From assembly GCA_021200895.1 (NCBI GenBank), contig JAJQFX010000181.1, positions 1 through 8,448 on the forward strand: 8,448 nt of DNA, read 5' to 3'. This DNA comes from Clostridiales bacterium. GTDB lineage: Bacteria; Bacillota; Clostridia; Oscillospirales; Oscillospiraceae. A program made the position numbers and the translations under genes. Under the pieces are notes generated by a model that saw nothing but the letters and a program-made list of their open reading frames with translations, searched no databases and was not told where the DNA came from. Below, one piece after another: positions 1 to 6,099 of this stretch (position 1 is the first letter of the stretch; each line of letters begins with the position of its first letter).

Positions 1-741
1 CTTGCGGACGGCGGACACCACGAAGGTCTGCCGGGGCAGGTCGGCCAAAATCTCGTTCGCCGCCGCCTCGTTGGGCAGCTCCGCCTTCTTTTTGCCCTCC
101 CCGTGGTAGTGGGCGCTGAAGGAGCCCACGTTGGGGGCGATGCGGCTCAGGTTCACGTCCAGCGACCAGGACTCCTGGGGGACGAAGGCGCGGATCTCCC
201 GCTCCCGCTCCACCACGATGCGGGTGGCTACAGACTGCACCCGCCCGGCGCTGAGGCCACGGCGGATCTTCCGCCACAGCAGCGGGGACAGCTGATAGCC
301 CACGATGCGGTCCAAAATCCGGCGGGCCTGCTGGGCGTCCACCAAATCCTGGTCGATGGCTCTGGGGTGGTGGATGGACTCGGTGACTACTTTTTTCGTG
401 ATTTCATTAAAGGTGACCCGATAGGTCTGGTCATCCGGGATGTCCAGCAGCGCCTTCAGGTGCCAGGAGATGGCCTCCCCCTCCCGGTCAGGGTCGGTGG
501 CCAGATAGATGGTCTTGCTCTTTTTGGCGGCCTTTTTCAGGCTGTCAATGGCCTCTTCCTTTCCCTTGATGGGGGTATAGACCGGCTCGAAGTCGGCCTC
601 GATGTCCACGCCCAGCTTGCTTTTCGGCAGGTCGCGGATGTGCCCCATAGACGCGATGACCTGGTAGTCCGGGCCGAGGTACTTGCCAATGGTCTTGGCC
701 TTGGCCGGAGACTCCACGATCACCAAATTGGTTTTTGCCAT
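1..741 (-). CDS. topA: DNA topoisomerase I (type IA), N-terminal part; gene runs off the left edge
   Basis: Type IA topoisomerase, which relaxes negative supercoils by cutting and passing single DNA strands. The 247 visible codons hold the TOPRIM domain: VESPAKAKTI at residues 9-18 with the catalytic Glu10, and the metal-binding TDPDREGE at 82-89. The typical KIRRGLSAGRVQSVA block follows at 158-172. The window ends before the active-site tyrosine region and the C-terminal zinc or DNA-binding repeats, so those cannot be judged. The ATG at 741 is preceded by GGGAGG (756-751, minus strand) at 9-nt spacing. The frame is open with no internal stop. It lies 58 bp downstream of dprA on the same strand, the order common in Bacillota, and has no obvious promoter of its own, so it is probably the last visible member of the methyltransferase-ecfA1-ecfA2-dprA operon. 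Identification is secure. Confidence 0.96.
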   Translation of the reverse strand, partial: MAKTNLVIVESPAKAKTIGKYLGPDYQVIASMGHIRDLPKSKLGVDIEADFEPVYTPIKGKEEAIDSLKKAAKKSKTIYLATDPDREGEAISWHLKALLDIPDDQTYRVTFNEITKKVVTESIHHPRAIDQDLVDAQQARRILDRIVGYQLSPLLWRKIRRGLSAGRVQSVATRIVVEREREIRAFVPQESWSLDVNLSRIAPNVGSFSAHYHGEGKKKAELPNEAAANEILADLPRQTFVVSAVRK

Positions 742-750
742 AGTAAACTT

Positions 751-783
751 CCTCCCAGTATGGAGGCGGGGAACCCTCCCCGC
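751..783 (-). promoter_or_regulatory. Two adjacent hairpins in the dprA-topA gap, one covering the topA ribosome binding site
   Basis: Read on the minus strand, GCGGGGA (783-777) can pair with TCCCCGC (772-766) around a 4-nt loop. Immediately after it, CCTCC (766-762) can pair with GGAGG (755-751) around ATACTG. The second GGAGG is the topA Shine-Dalgarno sequence, so this fold would hide it. The two stems share base 766 and compete slightly. No U-run follows the first stem, so it is not a classical terminator. The complementarity is seen directly; a role in topA translation is inference. Confidence 0.45.
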
Positions 784-799
784 AGAGCGCGATTGTAAA

Positions 800-2107
800 T
801 CAGAACGCCACCTGCGCCGCCAGCGAGAAGCGGCTGTCAGGCCCCTCCGTCACCAGCCCCTTGATGCAGAGGATGGTCAGGGCGGAGTTGACCGCCACCA
901 CCGGCAGGCCGCAGCCCACCGCCACCTCATCGGCGGTAGCCGGGCCGTCTGCCAGCACAGTGCAGCACTGAAACTCCGTTTCCGAACAGCGGTCACGGAG
1001 GGCGTTTACGTCAATATAATCTGAGACGGGCGAACTGTCAACCTTTTTTTGCGCGGTTTTTTCCGGCTGGCTGATTTTTTCGTCCTCCTCCTGGGGGTCG
1101 GGCCGGGCCTCCTGGGCCTCTGTCCGCTGCTTCGGCGGCCGGGCGGACAGCTCCTCAGCCTCCCCCGCCATGCGCTGGGCGCGCACCTCCTCCGGCAGCT
1201 CCGGCAGACGGCCCACTGCGGCAAAGCGCTGGCGGGCCAGCTCAAAGATGTCCTCCTTATCCAGCAGGACGGAGACGCATCTGGAGCGGAGCAGGTCGTT
1301 GGTGCCGGTAGCGGAGGGGACGCCGATATTGGCTGGAGGCGCGAACACCTCCTTGCCCTGCTCCAGCGCCAGATAGGCCACTTGTACCGCGCCGCTGGAC
1401 ATATCCCCCTCCACGCAGATGACGCAGTCCGCCATGCCGGTCAGGATGCGGTTCCGGGCGCGGAACAGCTGCCCGGTAGGCCTGGCGCCCGGCGGCGACT
1501 CGCTGAGCAGGAAGCCGTAGGTGGCGATGTCCTCATACAGCCTGCGGCAGGCGTCGGTATTATAATAAGGTACGTCCACGCCGCCTGCCACCACGGCCCC
1601 CACCGGCTGCCCGGCCTGCAACGCCCCCAGCAGGGCGTTTTCATCGCAGCCCGTCACCACGCCGGTGACTACCAGCAGGCCGCCCCGGCTCAGGTCGAAG
1701 GCAAAGCTGTGGGCCAGCTTCTTCCCGTAAGGGGAGGCGTGCCTGGTGCCGGCCATGGCGACGATGAAGGGGCTGCTCAGGTTCAGCGCCTGCCCCCGGA
1801 GGTACAGCACCAGGGGAGGGTCATCAATGTCCCGCAGGGCGGGCGGATAGACGGCGTCCTGGATGGTGACGATTTGGATGCCCTGCTCCTGGCAGTCCGC
1901 CAAAATCTCCTCCGCACGGCGCAGGGACTTGTCCTCCAGCGAAGCGACCTGCCAGGTCTGGAGGAAGGGCAGCAGGCGGTAATCGTGCCTGTCCCCATAG
2001 TAGGCCCCGGAGGCGGAGCCGAAGTGGGTGTAGACCTGCCAGGCTGTCTGGGAGTCCAGGGTCTGGCTCAGCCAGAGCAGATGCTTGAGGGAATCCATTG
2101 CAGTCAT
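800..2107 (-). CDS. dprA: DNA-processing protein DprA (Smf family), divergent
   Basis: DprA binds incoming single-stranded DNA in the cytoplasm and loads RecA during transformation. Many non-competent bacteria also carry it. The 435-aa protein has an N-terminal helical SAM/HhH-like part (about 5-60). A Rossmann-type core (about 80-290) carries AGTRHASPYG (119-128), FRARNRI (215-221), a CVEGDMSSGA strand and turn (231-240) and GTND (268-271). A charged linker (about 300-362) precedes a winged-helix-like C-terminus (about 366-428). The motif usually read as SGxAxGID is TGVVTGCD here (148-155), and the usual PG after the last core strand is PA. The linker makes it longer than a typical DprA. The ATG at 2107 has AGGAGG (2120-2115) at 7-nt spacing; the ATG at 2098 would be 16 nt away. 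The 73-bp gap to ecfA2 shows no clear promoter or terminator, suggesting co-transcription. Confidence 0.9.
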   Translation of the reverse strand: MTAMDSLKHLLWLSQTLDSQTAWQVYTHFGSASGAYYGDRHDYRLLPFLQTWQVASLEDKSLRRAEEILADCQEQGIQIVTIQDAVYPPALRDIDDPPLVLYLRGQALNLSSPFIVAMAGTRHASPYGKKLAHSFAFDLSRGGLLVVTGVVTGCDENALLGALQAGQPVGAVVAGGVDVPYYNTDACRRLYEDIATYGFLLSESPPGARPTGQLFRARNRILTGMADCVICVEGDMSSGAVQVAYLALEQGKEVFAPPANIGVPSATGTNDLLRSRCVSVLLDKEDIFELARQRFAAVGRLPELPEEVRAQRMAGEAEELSARPPKQRTEAQEARPDPQEEDEKISQPEKTAQKKVDSSPVSDYIDVNALRDRCSETEFQCCTVLADGPATADEVAVGCGLPVVAVNSALTILCIKGLVTEGPDSRFSLAAQVAF

Positions 2108-2180
2108 GGGCGGGCCTCCTTATTTCATATGATGCGCAGTCAGGCTTTCGGTTGCCCAGGGCCGGGACCCGTAGAATGCC

Positions 2181-3044
2181 TTACTGCTGTTCCGAAGCGG
2201 ACAGGGCGGTCAGGGCGGCCACTGCCTCCTCCATGGTGTAGATGTTGTCCTCCACCGGCAGGCCCCTGGCCTTCAGCTTCTGGAACAGGCGGGTCAGCTG
2301 GGGGGTGTTCAGCCCCATGGCCCGCAGCTCGTCCCCGTGGGAGAACACCTCCCGGGGGGTGCCGTCAAAGGGCAGCCGCCCGTCGTTCACCACCACCACA
2401 CGGTCTACCACCTTCGCCACGTCCTCCATGGAGTGGGAGACGATAATAACGGTGGCGTTCTTCGCGTCGTGGTAGTGGCGGATGTTTTTCAGCACCCCGT
2501 CCCGGCCCGCCGGGTCCAGCCCCGCCGTGGGCTCGTCCAAAATCAGCACCTTGGGCTCCATGGCAATGACCCCGGCGATGGCCCCCCGGCGCTTCTGCCC
2601 GCCGGACAGCTCGAAGGGGCTCTTTTGCAGCAGGTCGTCCCGCAGGCCCACGAAGTAGGCCGCCTCGTGTACCCGGCGGTCGATTTCGTCCTCCTGAAGC
2701 TTCATGTTCTTGGGGCCGAAGGCAATGTCCTCATACACCGTGTTCTCAAAGAGCTGATACTCCGGGTACTGGAACACCAGCCCCACCTTGAATCGGGCGG
2801 CGTGGGTCTTTTCCTTGCTCTCCCAAATGTCCTCCCCGTCCACCAGCACCTGGCCGGAGGTGGGTTTCAGCAATCCGTTCAAGTGCTGGATGAGGGTGGA
2901 CTTGCCGGAGCCAGTATGACCGATGATGCCCATATACTCCCCGGGGTAGGCCCGGAAGTCCACGTCAATCAGCGCTTTATGCTCAAAGGGGGTGCCAATG
3001 CTGTAGGTGCAGCACAGCTTCCGGGTTTCAATCACTGGTTCCAA
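2181..3044 (-). CDS. ecfA2: Energy-coupling factor transporter ATP-binding protein EcfA2
   Basis: One of the two ATPases of the ECF module. Together with EcfA1 and the membrane protein EcfT it powers vitamin or metal uptake through exchangeable S-components at the cytoplasmic membrane. The 287-aa protein shows Walker A GHTGSGKST (42-50), the Q-loop at Gln92, the signature LSGGQ (146-150), Walker B VLILDE (166-171) and the switch His204. Its C-terminal tail is typical of Ecf ATPases. It starts with TTG at 3044: codon 1 reads TTG GAA CCA, an AGGA core (3056-3053) lies about 8 nt upstream, and no ATG fits before Walker A. The start lies inside the last 17 bases of ecfA1, so the pair is translationally coupled. 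The gene after it is dprA, not ecfT. The family is certain; the A1/A2 assignment rests on gene order and resemblance. Confidence 0.94.
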   Translation of the reverse strand: MEPVIETRKLCCTYSIGTPFEHKALIDVDFRAYPGEYMGIIGHTGSGKSTLIQHLNGLLKPTSGQVLVDGEDIWESKEKTHAARFKVGLVFQYPEYQLFENTVYEDIAFGPKNMKLQEDEIDRRVHEAAYFVGLRDDLLQKSPFELSGGQKRRGAIAGVIAMEPKVLILDEPTAGLDPAGRDGVLKNIRHYHDAKNATVIIVSHSMEDVAKVVDRVVVVNDGRLPFDGTPREVFSHGDELRAMGLNTPQLTRLFQKLKARGLPVEDNIYTMEEAVAALTALSASEQQ

Positions 3045-3909
3045 CTTGTTCGTCCTTTCCCTGGCGCAGCGCCCGCACGATGGCGTCGGCGCACTCGTCC
3101 TCGCTGAGGGCGTCCAGCGGCACGTCCATACCCCGCTGTTTCAGCTCGTACAGCAGCCCTACCATGTCCGGCACCGTCAGCCCCAGCCGCCGCATTCCTT
3201 CCACGTCCTGGAACACCGTTTTGGGCGGGCCGTCGGCCACGATTTTGCCGTGGTCCATCACCACCAGCCGTTCGGCCTGGGCCGCCTCGTCCATGTGATG
3301 GGTGATAAGCACCACGGTGGTACCCTGCTCTCGATTCAGACGCAGGATGGTCTCCATGACCTCCTGGCGGCCGATGGGGTCCAGCATGGCGGTAGGCTCG
3401 TCCAGGACAATGCACCTGGGCTGCATGGCGATGACCCCGGCGATAGCCACCCGCTGCTTCTGCCCGCCGGACAGCAGATGGGGGGCGTGCTGGACATAGT
3501 TGCTCATGCCCACGATGCGTAGGGCCTCGTCCACCCGCTGGCGGATCTCCTCAGGGGGCACGCCCAGATTCTCCGGGGCGAAGGCCACGTCCTCCTCCAC
3601 CACGTTGGCGACGATTTGGTTATCCGGGTTCTGGAACACCATGCCCACCGTCCGGCGGACATCCAGCCACCGCTCGTCGTCAGCGGTGTCGATGCCGTCC
3701 ACATAGACGGTGCCGCCGGTGGGCAGCAGCACGGCGTTCATGTGCTTTGCCAGGGTGGACTTGCCGCTGCCGTTGTGCCCCAGCACCGCCACAAAGCTGC
3801 CCTCTTCAATGTCCAGGCTGACGCTGTCCAGCACCTGGGGGGACTTCTGCTCCCCCTCTTCCTGGTAAGCGAAGGACACATTCTGTATCTCAATCATTCT
3901 GTTTGCCAT
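3028..3909 (-). CDS. ecfA1: Energy-coupling factor transporter ATP-binding protein EcfA1
   Basis: First ATPase of the ECF pair, acting as a heterodimer with EcfA2 under the membrane-embedded EcfT. The 293-aa protein shows Walker A GHNGSGKST (44-52), Gln93 in the Q-loop (VFQNPDNQ), LSGGQ (146-150), Walker B CIVLDE (166-171) and the switch His204. VFQNPDNQIV and PTAMLDP are typical of EcfA1. The ATG at 3909 has AAGGAG (3922-3917) 7 nt upstream; Met5 is a less well placed alternative. Only 18 bp separate it from the stop of the methyltransferase gene upstream, and its end overlaps ecfA2 by 17 bp, so it sits firmly inside one operon. The transported substrate cannot be told because no S-component gene is in view. 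Confidence 0.95.
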   Translation of the reverse strand: MANRMIEIQNVSFAYQEEGEQKSPQVLDSVSLDIEEGSFVAVLGHNGSGKSTLAKHMNAVLLPTGGTVYVDGIDTADDERWLDVRRTVGMVFQNPDNQIVANVVEEDVAFAPENLGVPPEEIRQRVDEALRIVGMSNYVQHAPHLLSGGQKQRVAIAGVIAMQPRCIVLDEPTAMLDPIGRQEVMETILRLNREQGTTVVLITHHMDEAAQAERLVVMDHGKIVADGPPKTVFQDVEGMRRLGLTVPDMVGLLYELKQRGMDVPLDALSEDECADAIVRALRQGKDEQVGTSD

Positions 3910-3927
3910 GGAAACGCTCCTTGCATC

Positions 3928-4797
3928 TTACTTCGCCTGCCAGCGCCCGGTGGCCCCGCAGGGCAGCACCAGGCCGGATTCCGTGACGGGGAGGCCCAGC
4001 TCCCCCGACTCCGTATGCCCGCCGAACCGTTTGGAGAACACCGTCTCCAGCAGGTAGGTCAGCACCGACGGGGCCAGCCCGGTGGTGTAAGAGTTCACCA
4101 GCACGAACAGCGGCTCCTCCGACAGCACCTGGGCGGTCAGCTCCAGGAAGGGGTAGAGGTTCTCCTCCAGCTTCCACACCTCGCCGCCGGTGCCCCGCCC
4201 GTAGGAGGGCGGGTCCATGATGATGGCGTCATAGCGGTGGCCCCGGCGGATTTCCCGCTCCACAAACTTGGTGCAGTCATCCACCAGCCAGCGCACCGGG
4301 GCGGCCTCCAGGCCGGAGCGTTTGGCGTTCTCCTTGGCCCAGGCCACCATGCCCTTGGCCGCGTCCACATGGCAAACCTTCGCCCCCGCCGCCGCGCAGG
4401 CCACGGTGGCCCCGCCGGTGTAGGCGAACAGGTTCAGCACGCTGACCTGCCGCCCCGCCTGGCGGATCTGCCGCTGCGCCCAATCCCAGTTGGCGGCCTG
4501 CTCCGGGAAGAGGCCGGTGTGCTTGAAGTTCATGGGGCCGACCTTGAAGGTCAAATCGCCGTAGCGGATCTGCCAGCTGGCGGGCAGACTGCCCTTCTCC
4601 CAGTGGCCGCCGCCGGTTTTCGAGCGGAGGTAGTGCCCGTCATTCCGCTTCCAGCCCCGATGAATGCGGGGGGTGTTCCAAATCGCCTGAGGGTCGGGGC
4701 GCACCAAAAGCTCGCTGCCCCAGCGCTCCAGCTTCTCGCCGCCGCCGCAGTCAATCAGCTCATAGTCCTTCCACTGGTCTGCAATCCACATAGTCAT
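3928..4797 (-). CDS. Class I SAM-dependent methyltransferase, RlmI/RlmK-like (COG1092 type), without a PUA domain
   Basis: Probable RNA methyltransferase with a Rossmann fold. In the 289-aa protein the SAM-binding motif I is LNLFAYTGGATVACAAAGAK (121-140), followed by an acidic motif II (HVDAAKGM, 143-150). The catalytic motif IV is MDPPSYGRG (194-202), as in RlmI-like enzymes. KHTGLFPEQAANW (92-104) just before motif I is characteristic of this group. RlmI itself is near 400 aa with an N-terminal PUA domain; this protein has only a short, different N-terminus (DYELIDCGGGEKLERWG), so its target base is not known and I give no symbol. Two starts are possible. The ATG at 4797 has GGAG only 4 nt upstream, while the ATG at 4791 (Met3) has it at 10 nt. 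It is the first gene after a strong promoter and leads into ecfA1 after 18 bp. Confidence 0.88.
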   Translation of the reverse strand: MTMWIADQWKDYELIDCGGGEKLERWGSELLVRPDPQAIWNTPRIHRGWKRNDGHYLRSKTGGGHWEKGSLPASWQIRYGDLTFKVGPMNFKHTGLFPEQAANWDWAQRQIRQAGRQVSVLNLFAYTGGATVACAAAGAKVCHVDAAKGMVAWAKENAKRSGLEAAPVRWLVDDCTKFVEREIRRGHRYDAIIMDPPSYGRGTGGEVWKLEENLYPFLELTAQVLSEEPLFVLVNSYTTGLAPSVLTYLLETVFSKRFGGHTESGELGLPVTESGLVLPCGATGRWQAK

Positions 4798-4826
4798 ACT
4801 GCTCCATCATCCATGAGATTCAGTTC

Positions 4827-4855
4827 ATTGTAGCATTTTCCCTTTTCTCCGTCAA
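4827..4855 (-). promoter_or_regulatory. Sigma-A promoter for the methyltransferase-ecfA1-ecfA2-dprA-topA operon
   Basis: On the minus strand TTGACG (4855-4850) and TACAAT (4832-4827) are separated by exactly 17 bp. Each hexamer differs from consensus at one position. Transcription should start near 4820, leaving a leader of about 23-29 nt before the methyltransferase start. No equally good promoter is seen between the genes downstream, which supports one long operon. Confidence 0.85.
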
Positions 4856-4870
4856 TGATGAGTTAGTGAA

Positions 4871-4883
4871 AGTTTTGAAAACT
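4871..4883. repeat. AT-rich dyad AGTTTT-G-AAAACT upstream of the operon promoter
   Basis: Perfect 6-bp arms around a single central G, 16-28 bp upstream of the -35 hexamer of the 4855-4827 promoter. Its position would suit an UP-element or a small regulator site. A dyad this short can arise by chance in AT-rich DNA. Confidence 0.4.
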
Positions 4884-4887
4884 CTGT

Positions 4888-4917
4888 TGCGGCGGCGGGA
4901 AATTTCCCGCCGCCGCA
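4888..4917. repeat. Perfect 30-bp GC-rich palindrome
   Basis: The left half is TGCGGCGGCGGGAAA and the right half is its exact reverse complement, with the centre between 4902 and 4903. Symmetry breaks at 4887/4918. It lies between the hypB terminator and the operon promoter, 33-62 bp upstream of that -35. No T-run follows it on either strand, so it is not a classical intrinsic terminator. It could be an operator, a second hairpin behind hypB, or a copy of a short palindromic repeat. Confidence 0.8.
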
Positions 4918-4930
4918 CATTAGGCATGGA

Positions 4931-4972
4931 AAAGGCGCTGCGCCCCTCCCGCGGAGAGAAACGCAGCGCTTT
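4931..4972 (-). terminator. Rho-independent terminator after hypB
   Basis: On the minus strand the 8-bp stem GCGCTGCG (4969-4962) / CGCAGCGC (4942-4935) encloses a 19-nt loop that itself can form CTCC/GGAG. The stem is followed by CTTTTCC. AAA before the stem can pair with TTT after a bulged C. It begins 15 nt past the hypB stop codon, so it should end the hypAB transcript. The loop is longer and the U-run shorter than in the best intrinsic terminators. Confidence 0.7.
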
Positions 4973-4983
4973 GCCTGTGTCCG

Positions 4984-5643
4984 TCAGCCCTTCACCTTGG
5001 CCGCGATTTTCCCGTCCAGCCAGGTGAGGAACACCTCCAGCCCCTCCCCCGTCCGGGAGGACACCCGGAACAGACTGGCCTTGGGGTTGCAGTCCAGCAC
5101 ATCCTGCTCCACCCGCTTGTCGTCAAAGTCGAAGTAGGGGAGCATATCGTACTTGTGCAGCACGATGCCGTCGCAGGTGGAGAACATCAGCGGGTACTTC
5201 ACCACCTTGTCGTCCCCTTCGGGGATGGACAGCAGCGCCACCCGGAAGTCCTCCCCGATGTCGAACTCCGCCGGGCAGACCAGGTTGCCGATGTTCTCCA
5301 CAAACAGCACGTCCAGCCCGTCCAGGTCGAACAGAGGCAGCATATGCTGCACCGACATGGCCTCGATATGGCAGGCCCCCTGGGTCTGGAGCTGGACGCA
5401 GGGGATGCCCATCCCTTTGATGGTTTCCGCGTCGATTTGACCGGCAATGTCCCCCTCGATGACGCCGATGCGGTACTTGCCCCGCAGGGCTTCGATGATT
5501 TTCATGGTCAGGCTGGTCTTGCCCGCGCCGGGGGAGCCCATCACGTTGATGAGGCAAATATTGTGGGAGGACAGCTCTGCGCGCACCTGGGCGCTGACAT
5601 CCTCGTTCCACTCCATGATTTGTTTGACAACCTTAATCTCCAT
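4984..5643 (-). CDS. hypB: Hydrogenase nickel-incorporation GTPase HypB
   Basis: SIMIBI-class GTPase that works with HypA to load nickel into [NiFe] hydrogenase, and in some organisms into other nickel enzymes. The 219-aa protein shows the P-loop GSPGAGKT (36-43), EGDIAGQIDAE (63-73), the metal site CHIEA with Cys91-His92 (91-95), and ENIGNLVCPAEFDIGE (116-131) with Cys123 as third metal ligand. EGDDKVVKYP follows at 142-151. The guanine-specificity motif, normally NKxD or TKxD, reads HKYD (163-166). There is no His-rich or CxxCGC N-terminal extension, so no nickel-storage part. The ATG at 5643 lies inside the end of hypA (11-bp overlap); GGAGG (5660-5656) stands about 12 nt upstream. A terminator hairpin follows directly. 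No other hyp gene or hydrogenase subunit is in the window. Confidence 0.96.
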   Translation of the reverse strand: MEIKVVKQIMEWNEDVSAQVRAELSSHNICLINVMGSPGAGKTSLTMKIIEALRGKYRIGVIEGDIAGQIDAETIKGMGIPCVQLQTQGACHIEAMSVQHMLPLFDLDGLDVLFVENIGNLVCPAEFDIGEDFRVALLSIPEGDDKVVKYPLMFSTCDGIVLHKYDMLPYFDFDDKRVEQDVLDCNPKASLFRVSSRTGEGLEVFLTWLDGKIAAKVKG

Positions 5644-5989
5644 CGTCTGTCTCTACCTCCATGCTGTCAATGTAAAATTCCCTGCCGGTGAGCAGTTCTA
5701 CCTCCCGGCTGCCGCAGGCGGGGCACTTCATGCGGAACTTCTCCATCCGCCGCTCCGCCCCGCAGGCGCGGCAGCGGAGGGTGGCCGGGACTGTCTCGAT
5801 TTCCAGCACGGCTCCCTCCGCCAGCGTTCCCTCGCTGACCACATTAAAATACTCCTGGATGATAACGGGTACATAGTCAGTGTACTCCCCCATCTTGATG
5901 CGGATGGCGTACACCTTTGTGGCGCCGACGCGCTCCGCCTCCTGCACCGCCAGGTTGCAAATGGACTGGGTGATGGGCAGTTCGTGCAT
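5633..5989 (-). CDS. hypA: Hydrogenase maturation nickel chaperone HypA
   Basis: Small nickel chaperone and zinc protein that hands nickel to HypB or to the target enzyme. At 118 aa it has normal family length. The N-terminus MHEL keeps the nickel-binding His2. The zinc domain has two CxxC pairs, Cys73/Cys76 (CRAC) and Cys89/Cys92 (CPAC). IKMGEYTDY (31-39) and the GAVLEIE stretch (59-65) fit the family. I chose the ATG at 5989 because MHE must be exact for nickel binding and because AAGGGGAGG (6002-5994) stands just upstream. A longer open frame reaches 6082 but would run back through the promoter. The gene has its own promoter at 6082-6054 and overlaps hypB by 11 bp, so HypA and HypB should be made together. 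Confidence 0.96.
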   Translation of the reverse strand: MHELPITQSICNLAVQEAERVGATKVYAIRIKMGEYTDYVPVIIQEYFNVVSEGTLAEGAVLEIETVPATLRCRACGAERRMEKFRMKCPACGSREVELLTGREFYIDSMEVETDDGD

Positions 5990-6016
5990 CTGGCCTCCCC
6001 TTCCTCTCTGCGGGGC

Positions 6017-6037
6017 GGCGAACGCGGTCTGTTCGCC
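6017..6037 (-). promoter_or_regulatory. Leader hairpin of the hypA-hypB transcript
   Basis: On the minus strand GGCGAAC (6037-6031) pairs perfectly with GTTCGCC (6023-6017) around the 7-nt loop AGACCGC. It begins about 10 nt after the predicted transcription start and ends about 15 nt before the hypA ribosome binding site. No U-run follows. It may stabilise the mRNA or be regulatory; no known riboswitch is recognised. Confidence 0.4.
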
Positions 6038-6053
6038 CGTCCCAGATGGGGCT

Positions 6054-6082
6054 ATTGTACCAGATTTTTCGGCGGGAAGCAA
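6054..6082 (-). promoter_or_regulatory. Promoter of the hypA-hypB unit (extended -10)
   Basis: On the minus strand TTGCTT (6082-6077) and TACAAT (6059-6054) are spaced 17 bp apart. TGG directly before the -10 gives the extended -10 TGn, which would compensate for the weak -35. It lies 18 bp past the stop codon of the DUF6512-like gene. The predicted start is near 6047, giving a leader of about 58 nt. Confidence 0.75.
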
Positions 6083-6099
6083 CCTTTTTCCGCGCTTTC

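Noticed and set aside
1049..2446. 465-codon plus-strand open frame opposite dprA and ecfA2
   Set aside because: It is antisense to well-supported genes, rich in Gly, Ala, Pro and Arg, shows no recognisable domain, and is explained by few stop codons in GC-rich DNA.
3928..4797. Calling the methyltransferase rlmI
   Set aside because: Motifs I and IV fit the RlmI/K-like group, but the PUA domain is missing and the length is about 100 aa shorter, so the target is not established.
3616..4833. 405-codon plus-strand open frame opposite ecfA1 and the methyltransferase
   Set aside because: Same shadow pattern: low-complexity translation, no domain, and both minus-strand genes are certain.
5990..6082. 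Longer N-terminus for HypA
   Set aside because: It would put the coding start inside the hypA -35 hexamer, and the family requires MHE at the N-terminus; the ATG at 5989 has the ribosome binding site.
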